Numbered from the stretch's first letter, positions 10,670-21,975 are shown. The stretch: 64,000 bases of DNA from Ignelater luminosus (GCA_011009095.1 VTPC01090701.1:186001-250000), one strand, 5' to 3'. A program made the numbers and translations. The notes: generated by a model from the sequence alone, not told the origin.

Positions 10670-12299
10670 TGGAAGTTAAGTGTTTAAAAATTTATTGGGG
10701 TTGAAACCATGCCTTCTCGTAATTAAATTTAGTGTAAATTCAATTCTTTTGTATTTGGAAAAGTTGCTGGAAACTCAAAGGAGCTCCAAATTTAGAGTAA
10801 GGAATAATTGTTTATGTTACATATATTTGTTTGTATTTTTATGTTGTTTTGTTTAAAAGCTTTGAGTATCTAACGTTAATATTTGGTTTATTTTAATGTT
10901 AGAAAAGTATCTTTATAGTGTATTCTTTCCGGAAAAATCTAGGGAAAACAATAGGTAGTTTAAATTCTACAGTAATCTTTTGAAGGTTTTCTTTTTGTTT
11001 GAAGTAATACAAGTTCATAGGTTCTAAATTTATTAATAGTTTTAAATCATGTTCAATTTTGTTTGTTTAGAGGGGTTTAATACAATAAGTATTTTGCAAT
11101 TTAATGATTTCTAAACGCATTTATTTGACGGGTCCTTCAGATCTAATTTTTATGTAATAATTGTCATTCTTTTATTTAATGTTTGTAAAGTAATAATTTC
11201 TTCAATCAACCATATCATTTTGAATCTTTTTGTGAATGTTTATTTTACTCGATTTCAAAGCATAATAATAAATTCATATAGTTTAACTTTTGTGTTCTTA
11301 TTTCTAGGAGTTTGTTTTTGTTTTATAAGCTTAATTAGGTGCCGTGATGATGGACCTTGGCTTCTAGCAACCCGCATAATATTTGATTTTGTAAATAAAG
11401 CTTTGTTTATAGTTTTGAGAAACGAGAGAGAGGCCGGAGATTTATTAAGTTTATTTTATTTTAAGTTGCGGAACCAACAAAGGTTCCTTGGTAAGTAAAA
11501 GAGAATACAATTTAGTCTCCGGGCACGATTTTGAAATGTTTATCTACAGGGTGGTATTTTGGGTGGACCCTATATACAGCGTGTTCGTCGGTGTGGGGAC
11601 AGGTCGACAAATTACATCGTTTTGTGTGGCACTGTCTCCTGGCGCCCTTTTGGTATCTCTTTTAGGCTTTTTAGCTAAAAGCTAAGTTTTAGGCTCAGGT
11701 AAGATCATCAAAGCCTGGGTTATTTACTATTTTGGAACCTACTGAAACGTTCTTTCAGTTGACGGCCACACAATATTTATGTTTTGAATGAGAATAAATA
11801 TAATATAAGGCAAATTACACCTTGAAAACAATTTTATTAAATATTCAGCCGAACATCCTTAGAAAATCATTAAATAATAAATAGCAAATAAAATATTTGT
11901 AAGAATCTCAAGCATATTTCGAAAAGGCTCTTCCCTTTTCAATTTCGAGGTTTCTGCAGACATTATTATCGTCATTGCCGATAGTTAAGAAAGAACGTAA
12001 ATCAGAGACATTAAAATTTTATAACTTTCCCGAGAATACCATGAACAGTAAAAAAATGCATAAATGTAAAATCATTATGGCTTTTGTTGAGTAAACATGG
12101 CTTGTTTTCTTTTTGATATGGACTGTAACAATAAACAATTAAGTTTTTTGCTCAAGGTTGAAGAAGGTGATAAACACGTTTATGTATTTTCTTGATGATA
12201 TAGAAATTATTTATTTAAAGAAAATAAATGAAATTTTAAAGCAAAACGAATAATTTACATTCAAAAATATAAATAATCAAAAAAAAGCTGTAGAGAAAT
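10670..12299. other. Noncoding stretch with LTR-like features
   Basis: No coding region is recognisable. At about 11350-11650 the sequence is GC-richer and has an AATAAAGCTTTG polyadenylation-like signal (about 11394), a GGAACC/GGTTCC inverted pair near 11470-11490, and TGGCGCCC at about 11640, the first eight bases of a tRNA-Lys-type primer-binding site. Together these hint at a decayed LTR, but no paired LTR or coding region supports it. Confidence 0.3.
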
Positions 12300-12742
12300 A
12301 TTTTTTTTCACTTTCTTTAAAAAAAGTGCAACATTTTTCATTAATTTTCATTTATAAAGGATGCGTTTGTTTCATCGCGATAGAAGCGTGAAAAAAAGTG
12401 CCATAACGGTTCATTTTTTCGCGCATTTGAGTGAAAAAAGTATCGTAACGTGTCATTTTTTAACGCAAAATATTTAAACACATAGGAGGCTGCCGTTGTT
12501 ATGATACACACTGGCATTTGTCAGAAATTAGAACGCATCGATGTGACGCGTCGAGAAAGCTATTATTGAAGTAGGTATATCTTGATTTTTATTACGAACG
12601 TGAAAAAAGTTTTGTATGCAATTCGTGAGTAAAGTTATTTTTTTCACTTGGCGGATTTGCGCACTCGCCTACGGCTCGTGCGGCAAACTGTCCTTCTCGT
12701 GAAAAAAAATACACTTTACTCACTTGTTGCATAAATAACTAT
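12300..12742 (+). repeat. Dispersed repeat, copy A, ending in a nested hairpin
   Basis: This segment and 30066-30443 are two copies of one family in the same orientation. Shared blocks include AAAAAAAGTGCAAC, TTTATAAAGGATGCGTTTG, AGTATCGTAACGTGTCATTT, AACGCAAAATATTTAAACAC, TTGATTTTTATTACGAACG and the end ATAAATAACTAT. The last part is a foldback. The outer arms GTATGCAATTCGTGAGTAAA (from 12613) and TTTACTCACTTGTTGCATA (to 12733) are inverted copies. Inside them GCACTCGCC and GGCTCGTGC form a smaller hairpin at about 12661-12681. Copy A carries two tandem versions of a 40-45-base unit (GTGAAAAAAGTRYCRTAACG...) where copy B has one. No coding capacity is visible. Confidence 0.8.
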
Positions 12743-13256
12743 TGTTTCATTTAGGAAAAAAACTGTTGGTTTTAACCGTAACGTTTCCAAGTTCCCTGAG
12801 ATCAAGATGCCTGCACAGCCTCAAACGAAGATTAAAGGCGTCTGAGAATTGATCACTAATCTGGCTGTCAGTTGTGCAAAATTATTCTTTTGTTTAAGCA
12901 GATGATAAGTACCCTATTAGGTAAATTACTTAAGATTGGTGAATTGTAATAGGCTGAACTTTTCTCAATTGATCAAAGAGTATTAGGATCTCAAAAAAAT
13001 TCTGAGCAAGGTTTCACGTTTTGCAGTATTGAAAAGAAGCCGTTAAACCAACAATAAAAGAAGAGAAAAAAAGTATAAATACCATCAACTATGACGTCAT
13101 TAAATAAATGCGTTGCCAACAAAAGAACAAAAATAATGATATACATGTACTGAAATAATTAAAGCACAACACTTTTCCTTATCACTATTATTAAACTAAA
13201 ATGTAGCAAATTTACAAAACAAACAAATTATTGAACTTTACAGTAAGTAACTAACA

Positions 13257-13344
13257 CATGATGTCTGCTACGTTATCTTCTGTGGACACTTGCTTAACAT
13301 ATATTTCCTCATCCAAAGCACTTTATTTTGTGCCAATTCAGGGT
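13257..13344 (-). pseudogene. Copia-2 RNase H tail after an internal deletion
   Basis: Soon after the end of the RT block the minus strand switches to ALDEEIYVKQVSTEDNVADI, which matches the very end of copia RNase H (relatives have a V/Y-STEDNxAD-I/L-x-TK ending). About 250 codons of connection and RNase H are missing between the two, so a deletion of most of that domain is inferred. Confidence 0.65.
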
Positions 13345-14181
13345 TACAGTATTGTCAACTTGTAGAACGGAATATCCTTTCTGACATATCTTGATTGAGC
13401 CATCATTAAAACGTTCAATTTCCATACCTAGATTTCACTTTAGTTCCTGTATAAAGATGTTGACTTCCTCCTCGTCATCAGCCATTATCATTCTATCATC
13501 TACGATTAGAGTTACAATAACCTTTTTACATTTTTTGACTAATGTATAGGCAAGGATCTGCCTAACTAGGCCTAAATCCCATTGATGAAAGGGAAATACC
13601 AAACCTCCTTTCTCCAACACCTAGGACCTTGCTTGAGTCCGTATAAACTCCGTTTTAAGTTGCAAACTTGGTCGGTGTTATTTTCGTTTCCCTCTGATTG
13701 CTGCATGTATATAACTTCTTTTAGTTTTCCATATAAGAAAGTCGTTGATACATCAAACTGGATTAAATGCATGTTTTTACTTGCAGCGATACTTAACATT
13801 GACGGAATAGTACTTAACTTCGCTACTGGATTAAAAGTGTCCGTGTAGTTTGCTCCATAACGCTGGCTGAATCCTTTTACGACAAGCCTTAAGTGACTTC
13901 ATTTCATTACCCATAGCCTGTTTCCATTGAAACCTATGCCTTCTATTGACAGCTTCCTTATAAGATTTAGGAATTTCTTCATTAGTTATAATTCCTTTAC
14001 TAAACGTGATATAATCATTCAAGTGAAATGGTGTCCTTAATGCTGACCGATCTCTTAAATTCCAAGGAGAGTCCTGTCCCTTATCTGATTCTTCAAGGTC
14101 AGAATCACCCAAAAAAATCTTCATCTGTAGATGAATTTTCATTAGGTGACTCCTCCCAGTCAGACTCAGTAGGATCTTCAC
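13345..14181 (-). pseudogene. Copia-2 linker and reverse transcriptase remnant
   Basis: An acidic linker (DSDLEESDKGQDSP, then NLRDRSALRTP) is followed by RHRFQWKQAMGNEMKSL, the start of copia RT. Later frames give LIQFDVSTTFLYGKLKEVIYM, with the first catalytic Asp, then NLKRSLYGLKQGPRCW, and VTLIVDDRMIMADDEEEVNI, which holds the VDD active-site box. A final block NLGMEIERFNDGSIKICQKG ends the RT. Frames shift at about 13850, 13600 and 13435, and the LK-stop-NLG junction has an in-frame TGA. Confidence 0.82.
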
Positions 14182-14339
14182 TGTTAGGAGAATCTGGACT
14201 TTTTAATTCTTCTAACTTTTCCTCATTCTGAAGTATGTCTCTCAGTGGCAATTTCACGTGCTGGATCTTTTTTGAAAAACTACGTCTCCTTATTTTCTTC
14301 TTTAACCCAAATTCTGTAGCGTTTGTCACCACCATACCC

Positions 14340-14945
14340 TATGAGATAACATTTTATGGTCTTCTTATCCAGTTTCGTACGTCTTCCTGCAGCGATATAA
14401 GAATAGCAAAAAATCCAATAACTTTCAAGTGTTTAATTCCAGGTTTCTGGCCTATCCCCAACTCATGAAGGCTTACACCTTTACAGAAGATTTACCAGTC
14501 CAATTTATTATGTACAAGGATGTAGCAACAAGTTCCGCCTACATTGCATCTGGAAAATTAATTTCTTCATTAAAATACTTAAATGTTCTAACCATCTCAC
14601 CAACTGTGCGATTTTTGCGCCCACTGCTGCCATTTTGTTAGGGGGTGTACGGAGCCGTTAATCCCTGACCTTTTGATTGTCAAATTCGCCACCATTATCA
14701 GACAAAAACTTTCTAATTGGATGTCCTAAAGTTTTTGTATGTTGCAGCACCTTTCTTAACTTATCTTTTACGTCTGACTTTTTTCTCATGAGATAATCAT
14801 AGTGAAACTTGGTATAACTATCTTTAAATATCATTAAGTATTTCTTGTTTGTGAAAAAATCCAGCAAAATGACCGCGTACGTCTGCTGACAATAATTCAC
14901 CAGGTGCTGCAGCGGGCCTCCTGATTTTTCTTAGGCTTACGGTTG
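14340..14945 (-). pseudogene. Copia-2 integrase remnant, catalytic Glu lost
   Basis: The frame at 14945-14860 gives PGELLSADVRGHF, with the first catalytic Asp in the SADV context. The next frame (14900-14658) gives YLMIFKDSYTKF and KFLSDNGGEFDNQ, with the second Asp. The third frame reads YTP, a stop, then QNGSSGRKNRTVGEMVRTF. Relatives have QNGVAERENRT here, so the catalytic Glu is replaced by Gly. Downstream blocks YFNEEINFPDAM, INWTGKSS and RRTKLDKKTIKCYLIGYGG follow the family order. It cannot integrate. Confidence 0.8.
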
Positions 14946-14954
14946 AAATTGCTT

Positions 14955-15025
14955 GTATCGGCTCCGTGGCCGATTTAGCCGATATACCAATATGTATATC
15001 GGTATCGGTCGATCTCTACCGTGAT
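14955..15025. repeat. Short ATCGG-rich palindromic repeat piece
   Basis: The segment repeats CCGAT/ATCGG: GGCCGATTTAGCCGATATAC, then GTATATCGGTATCGGTCGAT. CCGATATAC and GTATATCGG form a 9-base perfect stem with a 6-base loop at about 14977-15000. It lies just upstream of the copia-2 integrase break and may be part of whatever disrupted that element. I do not know its family. Confidence 0.4.
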
Positions 15026-15029
15026 GTAT

Positions 15030-16840
15030 CTCTCCGAAAATATACAATTCTGAAGAGTTTTGTCTTTTTAATTTTCTCGGATAGTATCATCTGTCAAAAT
15101 GATGCTTGATATTTAAGACACCTACAGATCTATATTAGTCCACAGATTGCTAGGTGTTCTAATAAATACTAGAATTTTTTGTTTTTGGTGGTTTAGAGAC
15201 AAGCCTGTATTTTTGCTAGCTTGTTTGAAAGTCGCCATGAGCAGTTTCTCAGCTTTTCTCGGGGTTGTTTATTCTTATTGTCTAGTATCTGACGATCCTT
15301 GTTTATGTAGGTTGGCCCAGGTAGAATTCCTCCATGGGTCAAGAATAGCTAAGTACAGCTCTTCTTAAAACTTACCATTTCCTTATATGTGCCAAATCTT
15401 TCCATTAACAATCATCCGACGAAAATATGAATTTTGAGAAATGGACTTTCTTAAAACTTATTATTCTTCACTACTAAAGTTGTTAGTGATCTATGTATTG
15501 GATATTTAAATAGCCTTATGTCGTAGCATATTATTATTAAACTACTTTGCTCAGACTCAATAAAATCAATAAAAGGATGAAACGGGCAGAAGAAAATAAG
15601 CAGTCGTGAGACTATATTTTCGTTAGTTCTGTAGAAATGAAAAAGATACTAAAGACCAGGCTGCAATTTTCAAAACATTTCGCGAATTCTTTCGAGTTTA
15701 GAAATACTGGTCGTAAGGGTTTGTAGTTGCTGTTGCTTCTTTCCAGCTCATTTATTTTTGCGTCTTCAGTCTGTGCTTGTTGATGCTCTTACAATATTTT
15801 TAGAGCACTATGTTGCACAGTAGATGTGACAAAATTTATCTTGGGTGGCTCCTTCTGTTTATATCGATTCGCATGGTGTCTCTATTCTCTTTACACACAG
15901 TTTCTTCTCCAGGAATCCAGTTATGGACTTGTTGACAATAGACATCAACACAGTGAAGAAAACCTGTGGTATCGCAGATAAAGCGAACACTATGTACCTA
16001 ACAGCAATTTAAGTCACTTCATTAATAAATTCGCAGGCCTACTAAGTCGATGTCCAGCGAGTTTACGTGCAATAAGTCGTGGATCTAATTCTTAAGTTGG
16101 TCGCCGCGTCTTAAAACGCAGATCCTACGACCAAACACCCTAGGAAATTTATAAACATAAAGCTAATTATTATCGCCTTCGCACTGTCCTGACTATCTCA
16201 AAATGAGATCAGTGGCAATATATTAACTCAAATAATTATAGTTATAAAGAAACACAAAAATTTGGGCGCCTTTTCTCAAAACCTTATAAAACTTTAACCT
16301 TCACAAAATTTGTTACATCTAAATTATTTCGTAATATTGAATGAGATAAACTTTACATGATTAAAAAAATTTTATTAAATACACAAAACTATAATTAGAG
16401 AAAATTATTTTTAAACAAAATACAGTTTTCTGTCTTTGATTTTTATTTTTACTAAACAACCCCAACAAAAAAACCCCTGAGAATTATACAGAAACAAAAT
16501 GGTTAATTGTAATTTTTATAAGAATTTAAAAAAGGTGAAGTAAATTTTTATATCAAATATCATTATCAAGCCTGTCCACTCGAATAGCTTATCGACAAAA
16601 CTAAGGTAAAAGAGTTAACAAATTCTTCAAAATAAAAATTGATGAACTATGAAAAATATAATGAAAGTCAATTATAATCTTTATGAGACAAAGTTTGAAT
16701 AAAAAATATTTAATGACTTCTGTAACTAAGAAACATTTGGAGCAGAAAATCTTTAAGTTCAAAAAAAAATCTTTAATAGAGCCACGACAAAAAAACTTAA
16801 CTCAGTTCGGATACATAAATTGAAAAAATATTTTTTTATA
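15030..16840. other. Noncoding stretch
   Basis: No gene is supported. A minus-strand run near 15240-15140 (FKQASKNTGLSLNHQK) recalls the region after the LINE RT active site, but it is too short to call. At about 16260-16277 the minus strand reads AGGCGCCCAA, nine bases of the tRNA-Lys primer-binding motif, without other LTR evidence. Confidence 0.35.
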
Positions 16841-16841
16841 C

Positions 16842-17682
16842 TGTCAACTTCATGATGCATCCGGCCGGAATTCTTATGAAGGTGAACCCTAAGAAAAACC
16901 AAAAATATTCTACACAAACAAATATATGCAATTCAGATCCGAGATTGAGTAAAATATTTTAATCAAAAATGAATTTCTCCAAATGTGTACTCAAATATTA
17001 ACATAAAAATTAAGATCTGTAGTTAGATTTATTACGAGGGATAAGCCAGAGTTATATCTTATTAATTCTCTTTTTTTTTAATTACAAAGTTTCACAAATT
17101 CCCAGATGGACTTTAAGGCGAAAAAAATCTTTTCTTCCAATTTTTTAAATGATTAATTTTTAAACACGGAACTATTTATAGTGAAAGTACGAGATTTGAA
17201 GGTGGGATAGAGCGCTAATTCCTTCCCAGGAACCAGAAAGAAGCGTACATCTCAAATCCGGAAGAGCTGCTGTATCGGAACGACCAGTTGACCAATTTAA
17301 ACCTCTATAAAAGAGGACGACTCCTGGATGATATTCCGGGATAAAAAAAACTGTAGACCAAGAACATTGATCAGCAATGATGGAAACAGGGATGCAACAA
17401 GATTAGGAAACTTACCCCTAATTAGGGTTTTTCGCACTCACTCGAAATTAAATTCGAAAGAAACAAAACTGAACGCGCATCACAAACGCTGATCACTTTG
17501 CGTCTGTCGGAAGCTGATCCCTCCGTTCCTCACGAGTCAAATCCACCGGTTTATGGGATAAACGCAGGAAGAAAATTAAATTTCTAGACAAAGATAAATT
17601 CTACCTAGGGCTTCAATTAAAGAAATCTGATTAGAAGAAGTAATGAGAAATTTAATAAAAAAACCCGCAGAAAACCGTGACA
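16842..17682 (-). repeat. Possible solo LTR or LTR fragment
   Basis: The 841-base segment begins TGTCA and ends TGACA on the plus strand, giving 5-base inverted TG...CA ends. It is GC-richer than its surroundings at 17200-17540 and contains TATA-like boxes on both strands (CTATAAAAG near 17309 on plus, CTATAAATAG near 17175 on minus). On the minus strand it opens TGTCACGGTTTTCTGCGGG, a start I associate with some insect Gypsy-type LTRs. There is no clear target duplication, no partner LTR and no adjacent primer site. A short inverted end can occur by chance. Confidence 0.25.
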
Positions 17683-17689
17683 TAACCCT

Positions 17690-18349
17690 CACGCGGATAT
17701 AAAAAAATCAGCATCCATATCCGGAAGAACATCTAATCACAAACTTTATATCAGAAATTCTAGAATATAACACCCCTAACGGGAAAGCTATAATAATTTC
17801 CACTGCGAAGAATTAAATGCAATATTAGAAATAATTATACCCAGCGTTTTACTATCAGAATTAAATTAATCAACAAGGAAAAATTTTTAACTCGAGCTGA
17901 AATAGTAAGTGAACGGAAATTAACGGGAAATTTAGCACCCGCGACTCAAAGTTAAAAAAAAACCCATAATGGATAAAGTGACTGTTACATCTTTAAGTAT
18001 CTTTATTACATTTCTTTTAATTTTGTTATTTGATATGGCCCCATGGGCTACGGAATGAGCACAAAGGTGTTTGTGTCGATTCTGTAATTAAATGGCAAAT
18101 CTGTTAAGTGTGCTTTTGCTTAGCTTAGCAATTTACATGTACTAAGCAATTTTTGTGAAAGTTTTCAACATTCATCTTTAAAACTTTGAAACTTAGAATT
18201 TTAAAGTTGCTTTTTTGATCTTGGTGCGATTATGTTGTTTAGCAAATGCTTGCTGTTCTTTGCGCTTCTTTTTTAGCTTTCTTTCTTGCCACAAATGTTC
18301 TGAATGCTTTTTAATACTCAGCACTACTTGGTCTTAAGGCAAGTTGTAA
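17690..18349. other. Noncoding stretch
   Basis: AT-rich, no recognised feature. A minus-strand run at about 18325-18210 is lysine-rich (WQERKLKKKRKEQQAF) and ends in a stop. It could be a C-terminal exon tail but is too short to support. Confidence 0.35.
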
Positions 18350-18603
18350 GCTTTGTAAAGCTGCATCCACACTATACCGATTGGCATGATCGGCATTGTC
18401 GTTTAGTAAAACCAATTGATACTTGTTGACAATTTTTCGTATGAGCTATGATTATACATCGCAAGGTACGGATTCCCGAAAATGTATTATGAGAAGGAAA
18501 ACGTCCCTACTCAGGCTCATCTACAGTGTGTTGTCTGGTTTGGCTTCTTTTGTTGAATTCGGCCTTGCCGATCAGCATAGTGTGGCTGCACCTTAAAGCA
18601 TTA
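18350..18603. mobile_element. Short inverted-repeat element (MITE-like)
   Basis: The left arm from about 18350 contains CTGCATCCACACTAT, then GATCGGCATTGTCG (to about 18401). The right arm (18560-18600), read in reverse complement, contains GGTGCAGCCACACTAT, then GATCGGCAAGGCCG. The arms are about 45 bases with a few indels, and homology extends outward into CTTTRWAAG. The interior of about 150 bases has no coding capacity. I find no clean target duplication, so the superfamily is not assigned. Confidence 0.65.
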
Positions 18604-21141
18604 AAGTTGTAAACCCTATTGTTTAACGAAATCTCAAGAAATTACAACAATCTATGCACGTGTCCATATCAGCCAAGCGTTGGATTAAGTAGGTATACTT
18701 ATTTTTCCGTTTTCAATTTTCTTTTTCGGAAAAATCATTTTATTGCCTATTTACCAGACAAGAAACGATCAGCTACTAAAGAATTATTTATTCCTTGTAT
18801 TGATGGTATTTCTATCCTAGGCCTCCATAATAACTACCATAATAGTTAAAATTCCAATTCACAGGATGAATGTATCAAGATAAAATTCAGGTGAACCTTG
18901 TGTACTAAATGCAAGAAAAGAAATGTATAAAAAGATCTTTATTTGTACAGATTTATCATACTTTTTGGAGTTTTCAAAAACTGGAACAAGCCGAAAAACT
19001 TCCATTATTAAACGTAATTTATCACATTCAGCAAACATAATGAAAAACGCAAACGTAGATGATAATCTTGAAAAATACATACCTACCAGAATATAATGAA
19101 AGCTCCGAGTAAAACGGCATAAAGGAGAACGAACGAATAAAATGTAATCTGCCCACATTATAATACCGCTTCTGATGATCGTTACGATACACATGTGGAT
19201 GTGTTACAACTGAAACGTCATCTTCACTCTTCCGTGCATTCAACTTCCATCGTAAGGTTATAATTCGTGCAACATTAATTACAAGGATAAAACAATTAGC
19301 TTGGTTATGTACTTTTACCTTTGTTTCGTTTTAAAATATCTTTAATTTTTTGTAGGAGGTCAAATACTTTTCTAAACTAAAAACTATTTCTGATGAAAGT
19401 TCCAGTTTCATTATAGTTAATAGTAGTGGATTTTTTGTTGAGTCCGCGTATAGATGGACTCTTTATAGGTCACTACGTGTCCAAATATTACGTTGAACGT
19501 TCTATTTCTTATAAGCTATAAATAAAATGAACTGTTGCATTTTAGATGTGGCAGATCGGTTTTAGCAACATCGGAAGAAGTCACTTCAATTAGAAATCTC
19601 GTTCTTAAGCAATCTTTAAAATTTAAAGACGAGATAAATTTTAAATAATTATCGAATTCCTTGCCTTTCCAGTCCGTCCCTGAATTGATCCAATTAAATT
19701 GGTGCTTATAAATGAATGAACTTTAAATTGCAATTAATATTTAAAGATAGACAACACACGTGGCATGGGTAATGTCTTTATTAAAATGAATAGACGCAAA
19801 TAGAGATACAGTAATTTATTAACCAGAGGCGTTCGTGAAGATCATTAACCTTCTAATGAATTTTAATTATATGGTGTTAATAAATCTGTTGTTTTCTTTG
19901 CAACTAAGGTTAATTAAAAGCTACAATTAAATATTATACATAATTCATGTCAGTATAAAAAGATAAAATTAATGATTCTTATGTTCTTAATTGATCAACT
20001 GCTAAGTTTACCATTGAACATTATGTGGTGTTCAAAATGTAGCGACTTTTGAGTTTTTCACCCTTCAATGAAATTTTAGAGGTTCTACTATCCTGATATT
20101 CCTCTTACAAGTCATTCTGTACGTCATCTTCCAGAAACAATATATCTTCCCTATTATGTCCAACTTTACATATTCTTTTTTCTTTTCTCGTCTATGTTTC
20201 CATTTTTATTTTTCTACTCCCCGTTTCTGTTTTGGGATTGTATTTTACTTTCTTAAGTATTTCTAGTAAGTACCATGAACTTTCTTCTCTATGTTTTTCT
20301 TCTAGGAAGAATTGGTACTCAGCAGCTTTTCCTCTATTCTACATACCATTGCACGTCTTATGTAGAAAATAATTTAGACAAAATGCAAATTCGACAGATA
20401 AAGGAATTTACTGGAAACATCTTTAGGACAGTTAAGATTGCATTCGATCACTTCAATTTTGTTATCCTGGTTTTTTCCCAATTTTTTGTTTACTCTTGTT
20501 TTTGTAAAGAAAGTGTATTTTTCATAGCAAAAGATGGTGGACTTACTCTGAGTCTATCATGATCTCTTACCTTTTGCTGCAAAACTACAGAAATGCCTAC
20601 TTCCTTTGAAAACCACGTTTCTTACACAACTCTTGTCTTTATAAGTACGGCTTGGTACATTGATTATAGCGGTTTGCTTACGTCGTAAGGAAAGGGTGGA
20701 AGATCAACAACCACCAAACCCTCCATCTATTCTAATATAGTTAAATAGGGTCTATAGCGTTTGGGCGGCGCCCAAGTGACCCCGCGTCCAAATGACCGCG
20801 CTCAAACTTGCTGGCCTCAGTTAAGTATTATATTTACAGTCTCTAGGCAATAAATTAGAATAAATAATGTTTGGCAAAAGAGATTTCGTCACCTTTCCGC
20901 GACAAACAAGAGATCATCTTTGATTTAACCTCGAAGCATTTCTTCGTGATTTTCAAAAAAAAAACAGCTCAAGTCCTGAAAAGTCGAGAACAAGACTTCT
21001 GAAAAGGGACATAACTTTGAAGATTTGTACTAAATCTTGAACCTTATCTTATAAGATGTCTACCAACTCAAGCGAATAAAGAATATTTGATTGTGTATTA
21101 GAGGCCTGCAGACGCCGAGTTTTTAAGTCTACATCTAGTCA
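18604..21141. other. Noncoding stretch
   Basis: No gene is supported. The frames here (111 codons at 18859-19194 minus, 95 codons at 20275-20562 plus) are hydrophobic, phenylalanine-rich and unrecognised, as expected of AT-rich chance frames. At 20761-20820 there is a GC-rich patch: TTGGGC-GGC-GCCCAA, a perfect 6-base hairpin, followed by a two- to three-fold repeated GCGYCCAARTGACC-like motif. Confidence 0.45.
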
Positions 21142-21975
21142 GTTGAACCGTTCGAGCCTGTTGGGCCGTTAGGGTCTATCTAGCTGTTCCGGTTTCTCGA
21201 CTTGTCGGCCCTATCGGGCCAACTGGGACTCTCGAGCCTGTCAAGACGGTTGGGCCGACGATTTTTGAACTGCACCAAACCGAGATTTTTTTCGTACTGA
21301 TTCGGTCAGACTATTTTCGTACTGAACCGCATCACAGGGTTGTCTTATTGACTCGGACACACATTATTATTGTACTGCACCAAACGGAGAATTTTCACAC
21401 TGCAACGATCCGAGATCTTTTTTTACACTGACTCAGACAGACGTGATTCTTTGTACTGACCCAGACAAGCATTATTTTCATACTGAACCGAAGAGGAGGA
21501 TTTTCGTACTGCACTGTAGCACGGGTTTCTTGATTTTAAAAATGCATCGGGCTTTTCGGGCCTACATCCCATCAATCATGTCGATCCTGTCGGACCGTTT
21601 GGCCCTGTCGGGTCGGTCGATCTTCTTCATACTGACTTGGATGAACTATTTTCCTACTGAACCGCACCGTAGGATTGTCGTACTGACTCGGACAGACGTG
21701 ATCTTCGTATTGATCCATACAAGCATTATTTTCATACTGAACCGAAGAGAAGGATTTTTGTATTGTACCGTAGGACGAAATTCTTGATTGGGTCTTTGCG
21801 TGGTCCGGTCCAAAGCTGGGGTGTAAGTCAGGCCGGGCCTCAGTTTAAAAATTTAACGAGGTTTTTGTTCTTGTCGAGCCGTTTGGGCTTGTCAGGTTTG
21901 TCGAGCTGGTAGAACCCGTCGGGTCGTTAGAGTCTGTTCGGGTCTCTCGGGCCTGTCGAACTTTCTGAGCCGCGT
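21142..21975. repeat. Compound minisatellite with higher-order structure
   Basis: Two kinds of unit alternate. Type A is a GC-rich 9-base unit close to TCGGGCCTG, in three blocks: about 21142-21262, 21545-21625 and 21865-21975. Type B is a unit of mostly 24-31 bases of the form ATTTTCRTACTGAMYCGGACAG, in two blocks: about 21263-21535 (10 units) and 21626-21785 (6 units). The order of variant B units is the same in both blocks, with three or four units missing from the second. The A-to-A spacing shortens accordingly, from about 403 to 320 bases. So the whole is a higher-order repeat of [A block][B block] with one internal deletion. Reading frames of up to 114 codons here are side effects of the repeat. 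Confidence 0.85.

Larger units (their letters stand above)
13251..14945 (-). mobile_element. Second decayed Ty1/copia element (copia-2)
   Basis: Minus-strand order is integrase, linker, RT and the tail of RNase H. Gag, protease and the 5' LTR are missing beyond about 14945. There are at least six frame changes or stops. It belongs to a different copia lineage from copia-1: the integrase and linker sequences are not close. On the element strand TGTTAG starts at 13256, directly after an RNase H tail cut at ADIMC. This could be the start of a 3' LTR, since copia-1's LTR also begins TGTTAG, but I find no matching end and no polypurine tract, so the 3' LTR is only a suggestion. Confidence 0.82.

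Noticed and set aside
15140..15250. Minus-strand FKQASKNTGLSLNHQK, like the segment after the LINE RT active site
   Set aside because: Too short, with no catalytic box and no flanking RT motifs.
21443..21787. 114-codon plus-strand frame
   Set aside because: It lies wholly within the minisatellite and arises from the repeat units.
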